A DNA stretch of 64,000 bases from Rhinopomastus cyanomelas (Eukaryota > Chordata > Aves > Bucerotiformes > Rhinopomastidae), in assembly GCA_013400115.1 (NCBI GenBank), contig VXBP01004577.1, positions 992,001 to 1,056,000 on the forward strand, read 5' to 3'. Shown here in pieces: positions 12,253-25,140 of the stretch; position 1 is the stretch's first letter; each line of letters opens with the position of its first letter. The notes under the pieces are model-generated. The model worked only from the letters and a program-made list of their open reading frames with translations, was not told the DNA's origin and made no database searches. Made by a program: the position numbers and the translations under genes.

Positions 12253-15200
12253 CTAGTGAGAAATATATATATGAGAAATATACAGCAGTTAATAAAGAAA
12301 TGATAGCCATTTACAAACCCAGCTTATTCTGGCTATGCAAACGTAGTTTGAAAAAACCAAACAGGTTATGAACGTACCATTTGCAGGGCTGTAAATCTCA
12401 ATTCTGTTGCCTCAATATAAAACAGTATTTCTGTTTTTCACATGGTGTTTATTGATTGCAACTAATGAACACACCACGTACAGCAGAAGAACAGGGAAGA
12501 AGCATTTCATGGGAAATCCAGGGCAATCTGCCCTTAGGTAGGTATGAAGATGGCTCAGGAAGTCAAGTTACTTCTCTAGTCTCAGGGTTATCCCCAGCTA
12601 GAGACAGTGCAGCTGTAATTACAACTCTACCCCTTTGTGCACAAACAACTATGACTGCAGTCACATCTTACTCATTTTTCAGCCCACTTCCTAGAATCAT
12701 CTGGGCACTTATCTCATTTTCTACTATCACAGAATTTGTGGGTCAATGATCTCTCTAGTTTTTTCCAACTGAGCTGTAAGAACCATAGCTTTTTGTCAGT
12801 CTTTTGTTACAGACCTTGAATTTCTTATACAGCGAGAGAAGTCCACTTGGATGTGAGAGATGAGAACAGGTGTTGCCAACACAATGAAAAGTACCTACTC
12901 AGTGCCAAAAACCTGTCTCACCACCACCAAAGAGAAGTGACCAGGGCCATAAAAAGGGATTGTATTCCCAATCAGTGAGAGTCCTCATTTTGTTCACCAC
13001 CAAAGACACTAAGAGGACTTTGCTCACTTATACAATGCAAAATGCAATTCAAATTCCTTATTTGGGCCTTTTGTCTTGAAACCAGATTGACCAGTGTCTA
13101 GGAGCTTTGCACATCACCAGTATCTTCAGGAACTAGATCACTAAACCTTCCCATTGAGATTACAAGAATAAGTCTTCTCACAAGGAAATATTTTAGAACC
13201 TTTTTTTTTCTTGAGGTAGTAGAAAAAGAGTAGAAATTTTCCTCTTTCAGAAAAAAGAGGAACACTCTTTAAGTTAATTTTCTTATAAGCACAACACAGA
13301 GTAGAGCCAATAACAAGTACAGAGATCAGGAGGGAAGAAAGAACCAAAGTACAGAAGGTGGCAGAGGAAGAAAAGGGAAAGAGTTGAAAGATAAGAAAGG
13401 ATGCAGACAGAAAATACATCTGGCAAAAACAAAAGGCCAAATCATAAATCAAAACAGAGAAACCCCATGAAAAAACAGAGTTGAAAGCCAAAAAGACTAC
13501 ACAAAAAACAGACAACAGCGTTGGCTGCCTTGGGGAAATTGGAAGAGATCTAGCCCACTGTCCAACTGTGATTTAATAGAGGTTTCCACCTCCTGAGGGG
13601 TACTTAGATTTTATGAGATTTTTACTATTATAAGGAGAAATGAAAGTTGAGAGAATGAAATAAATAGAATATTCATTCTGTGATACTAGAAAGAAAAATC
13701 ATCTTCTGAGTTTTATGAAGGAAGACAGCTTGAAATATTGGTTGAACTGAACATATTAACCTGCATAGGAGTACCTATTTTAGAACTGGTAGAGGGAGTA
13801 TTTTTATGTGAACTTAAACACAGGATAATTTGGCTAAGAGCCCAAATGTACAGTGGCACTTACTTATATCCCTAAGGACAAGACTAAGAACACTCTCACT
13901 TTGTTCTTCATATATTCTTATTTCAACACCTTCACTTCCATGTTTCAGTTTCAGAAAGCTGAGCTGTTATTCCACACTAAAAATCTGAGAGCTCTCAAGC
14001 ATGAAGCATGAAATGCTTGTTTCAGTCCCACATCACCCACGATAATGTAGTTTCCAAGTTTAATTTGGAAATACCAGTTAAACCAAGTGATATATATAAC
14101 CACATTTCTTCTGCCTTTATTTTTTTTGCAGTCCATGTTCAATGAAAAATATCACTAAAAAAACTTAAGGAAGAAAATACAGATAGTATCTTTCTTCATT
14201 GCAATGGCTCCCTCTGCAGCCATTAGTAGTACTTTCAGTTTAAACAAAAAGACCCACTTTATTGCTTGCACTCTATTTCCACTACAGCACTGTCATTTTA
14301 ACAGTAACATAGAGTACATCACTTACTCAAGACATCCTGTAGACAGGAAGGGGAAAAGAAAAGGATACTCAGAATGAGAATATATTCAGTTAAAAGATTA
14401 AAGTCTTGGAGTGCCTTCCATTTTTTCACTAATATAAGGAATCTATTTTCATCATTTATATCCTTTCCTTCTTATATTCCTTATGCTGCATCTCTACCCA
14501 TTGTATTTCTTCTTTCTTTATATTCTACTTACTTATCTCCTACTTCATTTCTCTTTCCTCTAATAACAGCTTTACTACCTCCTCTTTCTTCCTATCATCA
14601 TCTTTTATCCTTTACAAATTCCAAAGTGTACATAACACTGAAAGTTTCCCTGATGTGCTCAGTAATCCCTGACACAGTCAGTTACAACCTAGGAATAATT
14701 TCTGAACACTTGTGAAATAGATGAAAGCAGAAGCATTTCCTAACATGTAGGCTTCTAGATGACCACCGATCGCATGTAAGTCCTGCCTAGTCACCGTAAG
14801 CAAAAGAACCCTGTTTACAGAAAGCAACAGAAATAGAAATAGTTTCCAATGCATTTGAATTCATCAAAATCCTTATCACTTGGCTGCAAATCATGTTTAC
14901 GTTGGGAGAGGTACATGGCACTGAATGGAAATGAGCTCTCTTTTGTTGCTTTGGAAGCATGCTGAAATAAAAAGATCAACAAAAAACACAGTAAAGATAA
15001 GGCAAGGCATTGTGTTTTCACAAACATATTTCATGCATTTAAAGGCTATGGGAGCATAATTTGTCACAGTAAGCAGGGGCAAATCTGTTGCTGTGCAGCT
15101 CTAGACTGGCAGCGTTTCACACAGCACGATGTGCTGCCCTTCCTTTCCTGCTCAGAGGTGGTGCAAACTAAGCATGTGCCTCACAGCCCTACATTGGCAG

Positions 15201-15435
15201 CATAAAAGATGAGCTCAAAGGGGCCACTTGAAACAGGAAGAGCTTCTAACACATGCAACCACTTCCAAGTTCACTGGTGATATGAAAAATGCATGATGAC
15301 TAGCCTGCTACTTAGCAGGTTGAAGCCGTTTATTTCACTAAAACTTATAGTGCAAACAATCCACAAAAAGAAAAAAGACTATATAAATTAACTTGCAATT
15401 AAATAAGCATCAACCAAGTAAATTAAGTAGCTTAC
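12253..15435 (-). other. MYO3A: MYO3A intron between the first two coding exons
   Basis: This 3.18 kb phase-0 intron runs from donor gtaag at 15435 to acceptor ag at 12253 on the minus strand. It has purine-rich tracts around 13330-13420 and a long pyrimidine-rich stretch around 14400-14620 (both as read on the plus strand). The open frames here, including a hydrophobic 124-codon one at 13141-13515, come from these biased tracts and match no family I know. No CR1 copy is recognised inside it. Confidence 0.85.
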
Positions 15436-15618
15436 GTGAACAGGATCCAAAATTTTGACTGCTGCCTTGCTGCCATTTTTCTTGTTTAGCACTTTGAAAA
15501 CTTTTCCATATGTTCCTTTGCCAATAGTCTCAATTATTTCCCAGGTATCCGAAGGATCAGGAAAGCTATCGAATATTATTGTCTTCCCAGTCAACGGAAG
15601 CATCTCAAACGATGGCTC
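15436..15618 (-). CDS. MYO3A: MYO3A start-codon exon (coding 15603 down to 15436), kinase N-lobe
   Basis: This exon encodes the first 56 residues of myosin IIIA, an actin motor with an N-terminal Ser/Thr kinase domain that acts at the tips of stereocilia and other actin protrusions; loss in humans causes hearing loss DFNB30 (established knowledge). Seen here: residues 1-20 carry the family-specific leader (MLPLTGKTIIFD...PDPSDTW), residues 28-35 the glycine-rich ATP loop GKGTYGKV, and K50 in AAVKIL is the expected ATP-anchoring lysine. Residues such as KVFKVLNKKNG fit MYO3A better than the paralogue MYO3B. On the minus strand the acceptor tttttcctag precedes 15 nt of 5' UTR and the ATG at 15603, which has G at -3. 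The donor is CAC|gtaag at 15435. The coding part is 168 nt and ends in phase 0, matching the next exon. No stop or frameshift is present. Confidence 0.95.
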
Positions 15619-16949
15619 CTAGGAAAAAGATATTTCAATGTTGACTCACCAAAGGTTACTAGCAAATGGTTTCCTACACATGAGAAGAGCCTGAGACACA
15701 TTCCAGGCTGAAACACTAGAAATGCTTTTGCATGCAGTGTGTATGCACTGAATGTATAATGAACAGGAAATGCTACACTTAACACAGGTATGTGCAGTCA
15801 ACACAAAATCAAATTGAGGGCAATTTGAATAACAGGTTGAATAGTAACTAATTTCAGGCTTGAATGAAGTCAGTAGAAGCTTCCTTATTCACTTCAATTA
15901 GACTATAATGTCACTCTAGGATTTTATGAGCAGCAAGAAAATGTGAGTCATGCTTATAAAATCCAAAAGAATTTGGCTCTGTTATCAAGAATCTGGCAAG
16001 AGGGGAAAAACAAACTACAAAACAAGGCATGTTAGAGTAGTACTAGGTTCATTCCAATTGTTTCAGGAAACAGCCAGTTTTGTAATCTACAGTCTTCTTA
16101 CAGGCATTCACACTCACGGAAAACGTGTTTACTGATGTACATTCATTAACAACTGTTTTACATACTGTAAAGGAAACACCTTTTACAGTGATGGAATTGT
16201 GTCCAGCAGTGACCAGGCTACACCTATGCCCTGGTCAATGACAGATACAGCTCGACTACACATGCCTTCACGTTGACTTCACTGTCCAGCCGCTAGTGGT
16301 ACAAAACAGCAAGCACTTTGGATACCCTGAGCCAAACAGGAAAACAGAAACACCACCTTTACCTGTCCTCAACAAAAAATTCAGCAGAAATTTGTTACAA
16401 TTTACATTCTCATTATTTGTAGACCTGAGACTGAAAAAGGAGAAGGGAAGAGGCTAGACCCAAACCCTTACAAAGTAGGCAAGCAGTGAGCAAGCAAGGC
16501 AGCTACTGCATGCTTATGCCCTTCCTGAGCACAACATGCAGTAAACAAGCCAGGTTTGGAGAGACATTTTCATTAACCCATTTAAAAAAATAATTATGGA
16601 CTACTTCATAAATACACCACAATGTAATTACTCTTGGGTTTCCTTATGCCAAAAGTACAAGTCAACACACATAAAGTATTTTATGTGATTATTACTCCAG
16701 TGACAGAAATTGTACCATGACACCATACGACTTTTCTTTATATTCAAGAGAACGGTTTCCATTTCAGATTCACCCATGGCTTCCAGCAGATTATCCACAC
16801 TATTTTTATTAATCTGCTTATTCATATAACATATAATTTAGATAACATTTAAATTCATATCCCACCACACACACAACATGTATGTTCACTATACATAAAG
16901 GACATATCCCAACTACAAGAAACTGAAGTGGACCGCTACACAAACTTAC

Positions 16950-17037
16950 CTTGTATCAGCTCTTTCAACTACACAACAGGCATTCTGGCATGTCGCAATG
17001 GTTCGTGCTAATTTTCTACTGGATAATACAAACTCAA
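16950..17037 (-). other. Candidate MYO3A 5' untranslated exon
   Basis: On the minus strand, 88 nt are bounded by an acceptor-like gtgtttctag and a perfect consensus donor, ACAAG|gtaagt. The piece lies 1.3 kb upstream of the acceptor of the start-codon exon. That exon carries only 15 nt of UTR after its acceptor, so at least one upstream non-coding exon must exist. If used, this exon would carry a short upstream reading frame starting MPEC (8 codons). It could also be a first exon with its own start site, or a chance donor, since GTAAGT is expected every few kilobases. The position makes it the best candidate I can see. Confidence 0.35.
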
Positions 17038-17393
17038 CTAGAAACACAGGGCTCAGGATTCTCCTCATCTGCTTTGGGTGATTAGGTCACTGATGAGTGG
17101 GAAGACACGTTTTTCTTCTCTCTATATCTCTCTTCTTTTGTTTCTAATATAGACATGTCTTTTACCAACTTCTATACCTGCCTGCTCATGCAGCAAAGCA
17201 TAACAGGAGGAAACCTGCAGCAGTCTCTTGTACACTGAGGTCCCTGTGAACACAAGCCATTCTATGGTTTACTTCCCACGTTCAGTCTGTGTAAGTGTGA
17301 CATCCTTTCTGTGATGCTTTATTATGGAAAAGGAAGCCACTTCAGAACATGTATTTCTGTACTGATTTACTCTAAGGTGTAATTCTGTGTTGC

Positions 17394-17520
17394 TTAGAGA
17401 GGCTGTGGAGTCTGGATATGTTCCTGTGTTCTTTAGGTGATCCTGTTCTAGCAGGAGTGTTGAACCAGATGATCCTCAGAGGTCCCTTCCAATCCCCACA
17501 ATTCTGTGACTCTGTGTGAC
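17394..17520 (+). mobile_element. Degenerate CR1 3' fragment
   Basis: Recognised by ggctgtggagtctggatatg, ggtgatcctgttctagcagg, ggtcccttccaatccccac and the tail attctgtgactctgtg. More diverged than the common subfamily. Confidence 0.85.
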
Positions 17521-18701
17521 TGCAAACAGAACTGGCCCAGTACCTTGATTTCTAAAGTGACCCAATTATACCTGCTACAATTAAATCTCCCTTAACACAA
17601 ATCCAAGACAAGATCAAAGTAAAAACAGAGGACTAAGATCCAGAGACTTGTAGCTGTAATACGCAAATCCTCAAATTTCCATTCCAGACTCAAAGTTTTC
17701 CTTTTGCCCGACCCTCTCCTTGGTATTCATATTGATACAACCCAACCTGGACACTGACTGCAGTCTCTTCCTAAGGCATTACCTTTCCACTTCATGCCTA
17801 GCACTCATCCATGCCTTGGGAGCTTCACCACATCCAGTTTCCTTCACAGAAAGGGAATGCAAACAAGTTGCAGCATTTTCTTGGAACTTGCTTTTTCTTT
17901 CTTTTGCCTACAAAACAGGGCTCAAATACAGGTGTTCTGGGTTTTCGGGTTTGCTTTTTTCACACCATTTTATAAATGTATATAAAAATGCTTTGTGATT
18001 AGCTCATAATGGGACTTACACAAAATAATAACCAATTTGGGGATGATAAAGGGATTAGGATTCATAATCCCAAATCCTTGCTTTAGGGATTAAACAATCA
18101 TGGAATTTCAAAGTTTCTGTATCTAAGCTTCGGCAAGAAAGAAAAAGAGAGCTATCAATGCACACCTTCATGAGAACTGGGATGTCCAAATCACAGCTGA
18201 GCCTGTCCACCTGCAAATCATTCTCTACAGTATCTACGTTTCCACCAAAATATAGGGCTTGCTATGTCCCACATTACAAGGACACAAAGTAAGAGCCTCT
18301 GACCCAGACAGCTTACAGCGAAAGACATTCAGAAGCTGGAGAAAGAAAGACTTCAAAGACAAGTACTTATGATGCAACAATGCAAAGACTAGCTTCACAT
18401 ACTTAGCCCTGCTCAGCCAAGCAGGAAACACTCAATATCTCAAATATCCAAAAATACCTCCAAGCAAAAGCCCACACCCCTCTGTGCAGAGCTTTCCAAG
18501 AAAAAAATACCTACATCAAAATCTGCAGGTTCACACAGTGCCCCAGGCTGCGTTAACTTCCTATACATTAACAGGATGCAGATGAAACTCATTGACTCCA
18601 GTATCAATTGCTTATTTGTCTGCAGAGCCTGGTACAAGGAGAACTGTTAAAGGGCTAAGGAAACATGATCCTGCAGGTGCTATTTCACTACCAGAGAAAA
18701 G

Positions 18702-18769
18702 TGCTAGAGATGGACTTGATGATCTATGAGGTCTCTTCCAACCTTGATAATACTGTGATACTGTGATAG
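18702..18769 (+). mobile_element. CR1 3' tail fragment
   Basis: Only the last about 70 bases of a CR1: ggacttgatgatctatgagg, tctcttccaacc and the tail gataatactgtgatactgtg. Confidence 0.8.
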
Positions 18770-19667
18770 ATGCTATTCCCATATGCTTGCGTTCTCCGCT
18801 GCAAATCACACCAGTTACATGTCATCTTGTCTTAAGGACAGTCACCACATGCTTACAACAAATGCTGTCACGCTTAGTTCAAGAATTTAAGAGTTCTATT
18901 CCAGAAAAAACTCTTCACCCTAATCCTTTGTCTTTTACAGCTTCAAAATCACATCTTGAATAAGTTATACTGGAAATCATATTTCCTCAATTCCACCACG
19001 TTTAAGAACAAGCCCTTGTAGATAAATTGTTTAGCTTCCCCTTCTATTATTAAAAAATATTAAATAGAATTACTTCAATTGCTCTGCTCTGGGTGATGAA
19101 TAATCTTTTATTACATCTTGGTGAAGTCAGGAAAGCTGATAATGATCTAATCTCATATTTCAGCAATAAATTGGACTGTCTCTGTAATACGTCTGGACGG
19201 CCAAACAACTGGGTAATTTATCATAACACTCACCATTAAAAATGCACATTAAAAAACCAAAACTTGATCCAAACTTCTGTGCTAGCAGTGCACCCTTGAA
19301 TCACTATAGAAACACTTTCAAACACATGTTGTGTGCTCAGTGTGGCAGATCACTCAACTCTTGCTCAGGTTTGGCTGACCTGGCTCCTGCTAAAGCCTGG
19401 TATGTGCTGGAGACAGCACCACTATGTCTACACAAGAGCACCCCTAGGCAAGGACCTGAAGGGCCATTGTGCATCATCATCACCCGCAAAACACTGTCTC
19501 CTGCAGCCAGTATCCCTTGTCTGCAAGCTGTCTTGAAATTGCTAATTTAGGAAATGGTATAGGCCAAACATCCAACCTGGAAGGGTTAAAGCATTTGCTT
19601 ACTTAATAAACTTTAAAAGCAGATCCAACAGCAGCTGGACTGCTGTCACATTTTTGCTTCCCACTGT

Positions 19668-20980
19668 GATCATAGAATGACTTTGGTTAGAAAGAACGTT
19701 ACAGATCATCCAGTTCAAACCCTCCACTGCCATAGGCAGGGACACTTCTTACTAGATTAGGTTGCCAAGAGCCCCATCATAAACACTTCCAGGGAGGGTG
19801 GGGATCCACGACTTCTGGGGGCAACCTGTTCCAGTGCCTTACCAGTGTCACAGTGAGGAGTTTCCTCCTAAGATACAATCTAAATCTATCATATTTTAGC
19901 TTAAAGCCATTCCCCCTTGTCTAGCTTTTAAAGTCCTTCACAAAAAGTCCCTCTCCAGCTTCCCCTGAGCCTTCTTTTCTCCAGGCTGAACAGCCCAAAT
20001 TCCCTCAGCCTGTCCTCATAGGAGAGGTGCTCCAGCCCTGAGCATCCTTGTGGCCTTCCTCTGGACTCACTCCACCAGTTCCATGTCCTTCTCATACTGG
20101 GGGCTCCAGAACTGGATGCAGTGCTCCAAGTGAGGTCTCATAAGAGAGAGCAGAGGTGGAGAATCACTTCCTTTCACCTGCTGGTGACACTTCTTTTGAT
20201 ACAGTACTAGATACAGTTGGTTTTCTGGGCTGCACTCACACATTGCTGCCTCATGCTGAGCTTCTCATCTACCAACACCCACAAGTCCTTCTCTGAGGGA
20301 CTACTCCCAATCCTTTCACCACCCAGCAATGTATTTGTGCTTCAGATTACTCCAACCCAAATGAGAACCCTTGGCGAGGTTTCAAAACTTGGACTTGCTG
20401 AACTTTGTGTAATTTGCATGTGCCCAGTTCCCAAGCCTGTCAAGGTCCCTCTGGATGGCCTCCCTTTCCTCCAGCTTGTCAACCACACCACACAGGTTGG
20501 TGTCATTGGCAAACTTGCTGAGAGTGCATTCATTGCCATAGCCCATGTCATCAGCAAAGACATTCAACAGTACTGGACTCAAAACAGAGCCCTGGGGAAC
20601 ACCACTCCTCACCAATCTCCACTTGGACAGTGAGGCACTGACCACAAGTCTTTGAGTGCTACCATGTACCCAGTTGTTTATCCACTGAGTTGTCCATCTA
20701 TCAAAATCTCTTTAGAGACAGAGATGTCATTTGGGACAGCACTGAATGCCTTGCACAAGTCCAAGCAGCTGGTATCAGCTGCTCTACTCTTCCCCACCAA
20801 TGCTGTAATCCTGTTGTAGAAGGCCACTAGATTTCTCAGGCATCATCTGCTTTTTGTGAAGCTCGGCTGGCTTTTACCAGTTACCTTTCACATGTCTGAG
20901 CATTTTTCAGGAGGATCTGCTCCATGATCTGGCTGTGCACTGAGGTGACTCTCAGTCAAGTCTAAGATCAGTGTGAGCAG
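19668..20980 (-). mobile_element. Old 1.3 kb CR1 with inactivated reverse transcriptase
   Basis: The longest CR1 in the window, minus-oriented, from the 3' end (catagaatgactttggttag) into the mid-RT region. The frame at 20382-20645 shows RT motifs SGVPQGSVLSPVLLNVF, then LSKFANDTNL where active CR1 has FADDT, so one catalytic aspartate is changed to asparagine. It is followed by IQRDLDRLGNWAHAN. Frameshifts and stops separate the frames. It belongs to an older subfamily than most copies here, and both ends are degenerate. Confidence 0.93.
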
Positions 20981-23469
20981 ATTATCTAGTTTAGCAGTCG
21001 GTTAGAAACACGTGTTTAGAACACAGCTGGGGTTTTTCACTTTGTTTGTCAAAAGCTGAATACATTTATCATTCCACTCCAAAACAACAACAAAAATACA
21101 ACTTTACATGACTATGTGATTCTCCTCTTTAACCGTACATCAGTTTGCTTAACACATTCCTCTCTACTCATCTCCCAGTATTTTTTTTCCAGAACTGAAC
21201 AAATGTGCTTCCCATCTGCCAAGAAAATTTCCCTGTGAAAAAACCTCACTAGACCAAACTTATGGTAGGTGAAGCATGAAAATTAACAATATTCTCTGTC
21301 AATTTTTCTCACTGTTCTGTGTTCACACACGTAAAAGCTGGATCCACCTCACTCAATACATGTACAATACACCTACTAGAGCCTACATACTCTATTTTTA
21401 CTTTAGTCACTCAGAGCAATGGAAAATTTGTTTACCTGGCCTGGTTACCTTAGCATAAGGACACTTGCTGTCCAGACTGTATTCTCTGCACTGGCAAAAC
21501 TTCCACCCTACAACAGGAAACCAGCTACACAGCTCCAGATGTTAGGCAAAATAAATCCTATCCTATTTAACTGCTGTAAAAAAAGAGTTCTAGCTTGACA
21601 ACTGACAAAGTGAGTATTAGCTCCATGCTACAGTCAGGGGACTTGCAAGCCAGCCACGTCTCATGGCCTGAAATTTGTCAGGCAGCTTGTACATTGATAG
21701 TGCACAGCAGAGGCAAGAACCATGCCAAACAAACATTGAGGCTGACCCTAAATGCAGAAATAAATGGTTTAAAGCATCTGGAGGCAAAAATTGGGGAAAA
21801 ATTTAGCTTAATCTCAGACAATGTATTCCCTGGGCACAGTTCAAAGTATATAACAATTTAATGGCTGCTCAAGGGAAAAATTACCAATTTCTGAGGGCAC
21901 TTTTTAGTGTTCACTCTCTGATGGGCTGGATAACGGCTTCTTCTGTTTCTAAAAACACTTTTCCTCTTTGCTGACTGTTATCTACCAACAACTTACTCAA
22001 CGAAGCTGTCCAGCTTTCAGAGAAACTTGATGCTTCTGAATTCTTTGACCTTTGTAAAACATCTACACATGGTAGAGAAACAGCACTGTGTGGTATCAGT
22101 ACCTGATCTCCTATTGATAAATGCATATTGGGTGACCACACTGACATTTCATCTGCTGATTACTATTCAGCTGATCTTGACATTTCAACTCACTGCTGCC
22201 CGAACTGGCCAGCCCCACTCATGGAAGGCTCCAGTTCTTCATCTCTGAACACTGTCAGAGGGCACTGCAGGAATTGATCTACCTCAGTGTTAGGTTCCAC
22301 CTTGGTTTTCTTCCATTCCTCCCCACGCCCTGCAACAAGAGAAGACCTCCTGCATGCTGAGGTTTACAATTCTCAGAAAACACCATTGGAAGGGGTTTTT
22401 TTTAATCAACAAATTAAAGGATCAGCAACGACTGTCAGCATTCAATCTCATCTCATGATCCACTTGATGATAATCCCTCAGAGCTCAAACATGACATTAA
22501 TACAGGATCCAAGTTTTTTGAAGCCGACTTTAGTTACAGAAAAAGTGTATGAAAAACACATGGGAACAAAATGCAAAGACTAATTATTGTACTAAATTCT
22601 AAAAGCTCTGATATTTTGAAAGCAAAGAACCAAAAAGTATTGTGGCAATTGTCACCAACAGAAAACATTTTTGCAGGGACACTACAGTCACAAAAACAGA
22701 CTTAATAATGGAAAGGGGAATGGTTCATGATCGAATTGCATTTGTACCTTGCGCCACCCGAAGAAATGAACTGACATTAGCAATCCACGAATTTAATTAT
22801 ATTCAGTCCATTTTATATCTTCCAGAAGGGAGGCATTGCAAGAGATGAGAATAATTTTTCAGTCACTACCCACTAGATCAATACATTAGCAAAGACTGTA
22901 GCTTTCAAAGTTAAAGCATCACTTAATTTTCCTATTTTAAGACCAGAAAACCTCATAAGGCCATAGAAATCAATACGGTGCAATCTCACTCCTTATTTCT
23001 TAGAACTTCTAACAGCAGAAAAATGGCAAGTGGAAATTAATTTAGCGGCTGTATCAATAAGCTTTAGCAGGTTTTGAAATTAAGGTGATACATGATAGCA
23101 AGATAAGGCAGGCACTGCAGGTAACAAGCAGATTCGCTAGCAGTTCACATGAGAAGGGAAGAAGTTTCAGGGAATGAGTGTATACTGGGACACTGTGGGC
23201 ACAGGAAGATTTGTTGTGACGGGGCCCACAGTCCAACCATGGCTTGGCCAGCACCCGGAGGCTCTGACAGCACCCACAGCTTTAGTAGGGCTGACCACAG
23301 CACAAAGTGGTCTGGACATCCCTCCTGACACTCGGCACACTTTCCTGACTCAGAAACAAACTTATGGGGGGAAAAGAAAGTACAAAAATGAAGAAAAAAA
23401 CCCAAAACCAACAAAGTAAAACAATAAAATAAAAAAGAAACAAACCAATACAATAGAACCCAGCAGGGC

Positions 23470-23960
23470 TCAGTCAGGGTCATCCCACGACCGAGCCCGG
23501 ACCAGCCCACTGCCAACCCGTGTCCCCACCGTCACGCAGCTCCCTCCTTGCACTGNTACAGCGGCGGCTGCTCCCGGCGCCGGCCCTCTCCGTGCCACCC
23601 CCCGGCCGAGCATTACCCGCAGTGGGCCCTCCGGACCCCGCAGAGCCAGCGCCGCCGACGAGGCTGGGGCCGCGCCACCTCCAGCGATAGCGCTTCGGGC
23701 TCGCCGCCTCCTGCGGACGGCCCCGGGGTCAGTCGCGGATGAGCGGTTGGCCCCGCTAATCCCCCGCAAGCGCCGGCAAAGCCGGGAGGGCTCGGCCCGC
23801 CCCGGGCTGGACGAGGTGGGGGACGCCGGGCGGCTTCTCCCGGCTGGGCCACTGCCTTTCTGGGCTTCCAGGTGCGGGGGGTCCGTGTGTGGGGCTGCCG
23901 CCTCCCTTCGGGCCTGGTCCACCTGACTGGCATCACCGCGCACCTTGGAGCACCCAGGGA
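23470..23960. promoter_or_regulatory. CpG island, possible MYO3A promoter
   Basis: About 490 bases are strongly GC-rich with many CpG dinucleotides, in sharp contrast to the AT-rich, CpG-poor surroundings. It is the only CpG island in the window and lies about 7.9 kb upstream of the MYO3A start-codon exon, so the MYO3A promoter with a first non-coding exon is the simplest reading. A divergent or independent non-coding transcript is also possible. Open frames on both strands here (for example minus 23470-23943) are the usual effect of GC-rich sequence and match no known protein. A single N at 23556 marks a contig join inside the island, so GC-rich sequence may be missing. No clear TATA box was seen. 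Confidence 0.6.
23556..23556. other. Single-N contig join
   Basis: One N within the CpG island. A single N here is more likely a contig join than a base-call problem, so the true length is unknown. Confidence 0.7.
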
Positions 23961-24501
23961 GGCTACGGATTTAGGCCGGGAGAGCACCGTGCAGAGATGC
24001 ATGAAGTGCTGCAGGGACCTGATTACCCGGCAGCAGCGCAGAATATCCACCATAGCAGGGTGAAGTGGCAAGATAAAGTACTCAAAAGTTGGCAAATGGG
24101 TTAGTTTTACCAGTACAGCTCCTGTGTTATATTTGAGCCATGTTTTGTTTATGCTGCTTAGGTTTTTTTTGGAGGACCTTTGCTATGTCCATTGCAAAGG
24201 AAAAACCCACCTTAACTGGCACCAGGCAATGGGTGCCCCAGTTGGAGTCTTCTCCCCTCACTTTGACTTTCTCTGCATACATTCTTACAGTAATACTCAA
24301 ACCTGGTTTTTGTTTTCAGAAAGATCTGACAGTAGGGGAGCTGTTTCAGAGTTTTCCATGTTAGGTCATTCATGAAAGCAGAGACTAGGTAGTTTATGGA
24401 TGGTCTTTTCCTGGGAATGTGGGAAAGGCAGCTTATCACAGATGTGCCACTAAAGAAATGACATCAATAGGAAGGCTTAGAAAATAGCTCACTGTGAGAA
24501 A

Positions 24502-24674
24502 ATCATAGAATCATTAGGAATTGGAAGGGACCTCAAAAGATCACTTAGTCCAATCCCCCTGCCACAGCAGGGTCACCTAGACCATGTCGCACAGGAACAC
24601 ATCCAGGCGGGTCTTAAACGTCTCTAGTGAAAGAGACCCCACAAATACCTTGGGCAGCCTGTTCCAGTGCTCTA
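24502..24674 (-). mobile_element. CR1 3' fragment
   Basis: A minus-oriented copy of the common subfamily (atcatagaatcattagg to cctgttccagtgctct). The 5' truncation is within the ORF2 C-terminus. Confidence 0.95.
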
Positions 24675-25068
24675 AAATCATCAATAAAAACTTCTGCATT
24701 CTTAAGCCTCAAAGCTAAACAGCCATGAGGCATATAGTAACTGTTCCTCCTATCCTAGTTGAGATCCTATAAAAATACAAAATTATCATCCTGGATTTAT
24801 AGTACCATTTTAATAAATTGCAGCTGAAAGCTAGCAGAGTGTAAACACATCCATATCTTGGGCTTGTAGTGGTGCCTAAGCAATGTTATCCAAAGCCTCC
24901 CTTTTCCTGAGCAAAGCTGTCATTGATTTCAGTTGTGCTTGTAAGTGGCTAGCACCCGCTGCATTTAGGCCATGCGTCTGACTAGATGGCGGATCACATG
25001 CAGAAACACGACAGTACAATTCTCTGACTATAGGGTGTACTGTGAAAAAAGTGTGTCAGTGTATTTAC

Positions 25069-25140
25069 AGAATCACAGAATGGAAGTTTGGAAGGAGATC
25101 TGTGAAGATCATGTAGTCCAGTTTCTTCCTGCTGAAACAG
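25069..25140 (-). mobile_element. Older CR1, 3' end, interrupted by a SINE-like insertion
   Basis: A minus-oriented CR1 3' end (cagaatcacagaatgg to cttcctgctgaaacag). It is broken at 25140 and continues at 25297. Confidence 0.88.

Larger units (their letters stand above)
15619..23469. other. MYO3A upstream introns or flank
   Basis: This is the region between the start-codon exon and the CpG island. It holds CR1 tails at 17394-17520 and 18702-18769 and a 1.3 kb old CR1 at 19668-20980. The rest is unique AT-rich sequence without recognisable coding potential. The AT-rich block around 18990-19200 has many TAAT cores and could be a conserved regulatory element, but I cannot judge conservation from one sequence. 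Confidence 0.6.

Noticed and set aside
13141..13515. 124-codon hydrophobic frame that looks like a membrane protein
   Set aside because: It is the T-rich complement of a purine-rich tract inside the MYO3A intron; the hydrophobic character comes from base composition.
23470..24095. Long frames on both strands in the CpG island
   Set aside because: Arg/Ala/Pro/Gly-rich translations with no conserved motif are expected in GC-rich, stop-poor sequence, and a single N lies in the frame.
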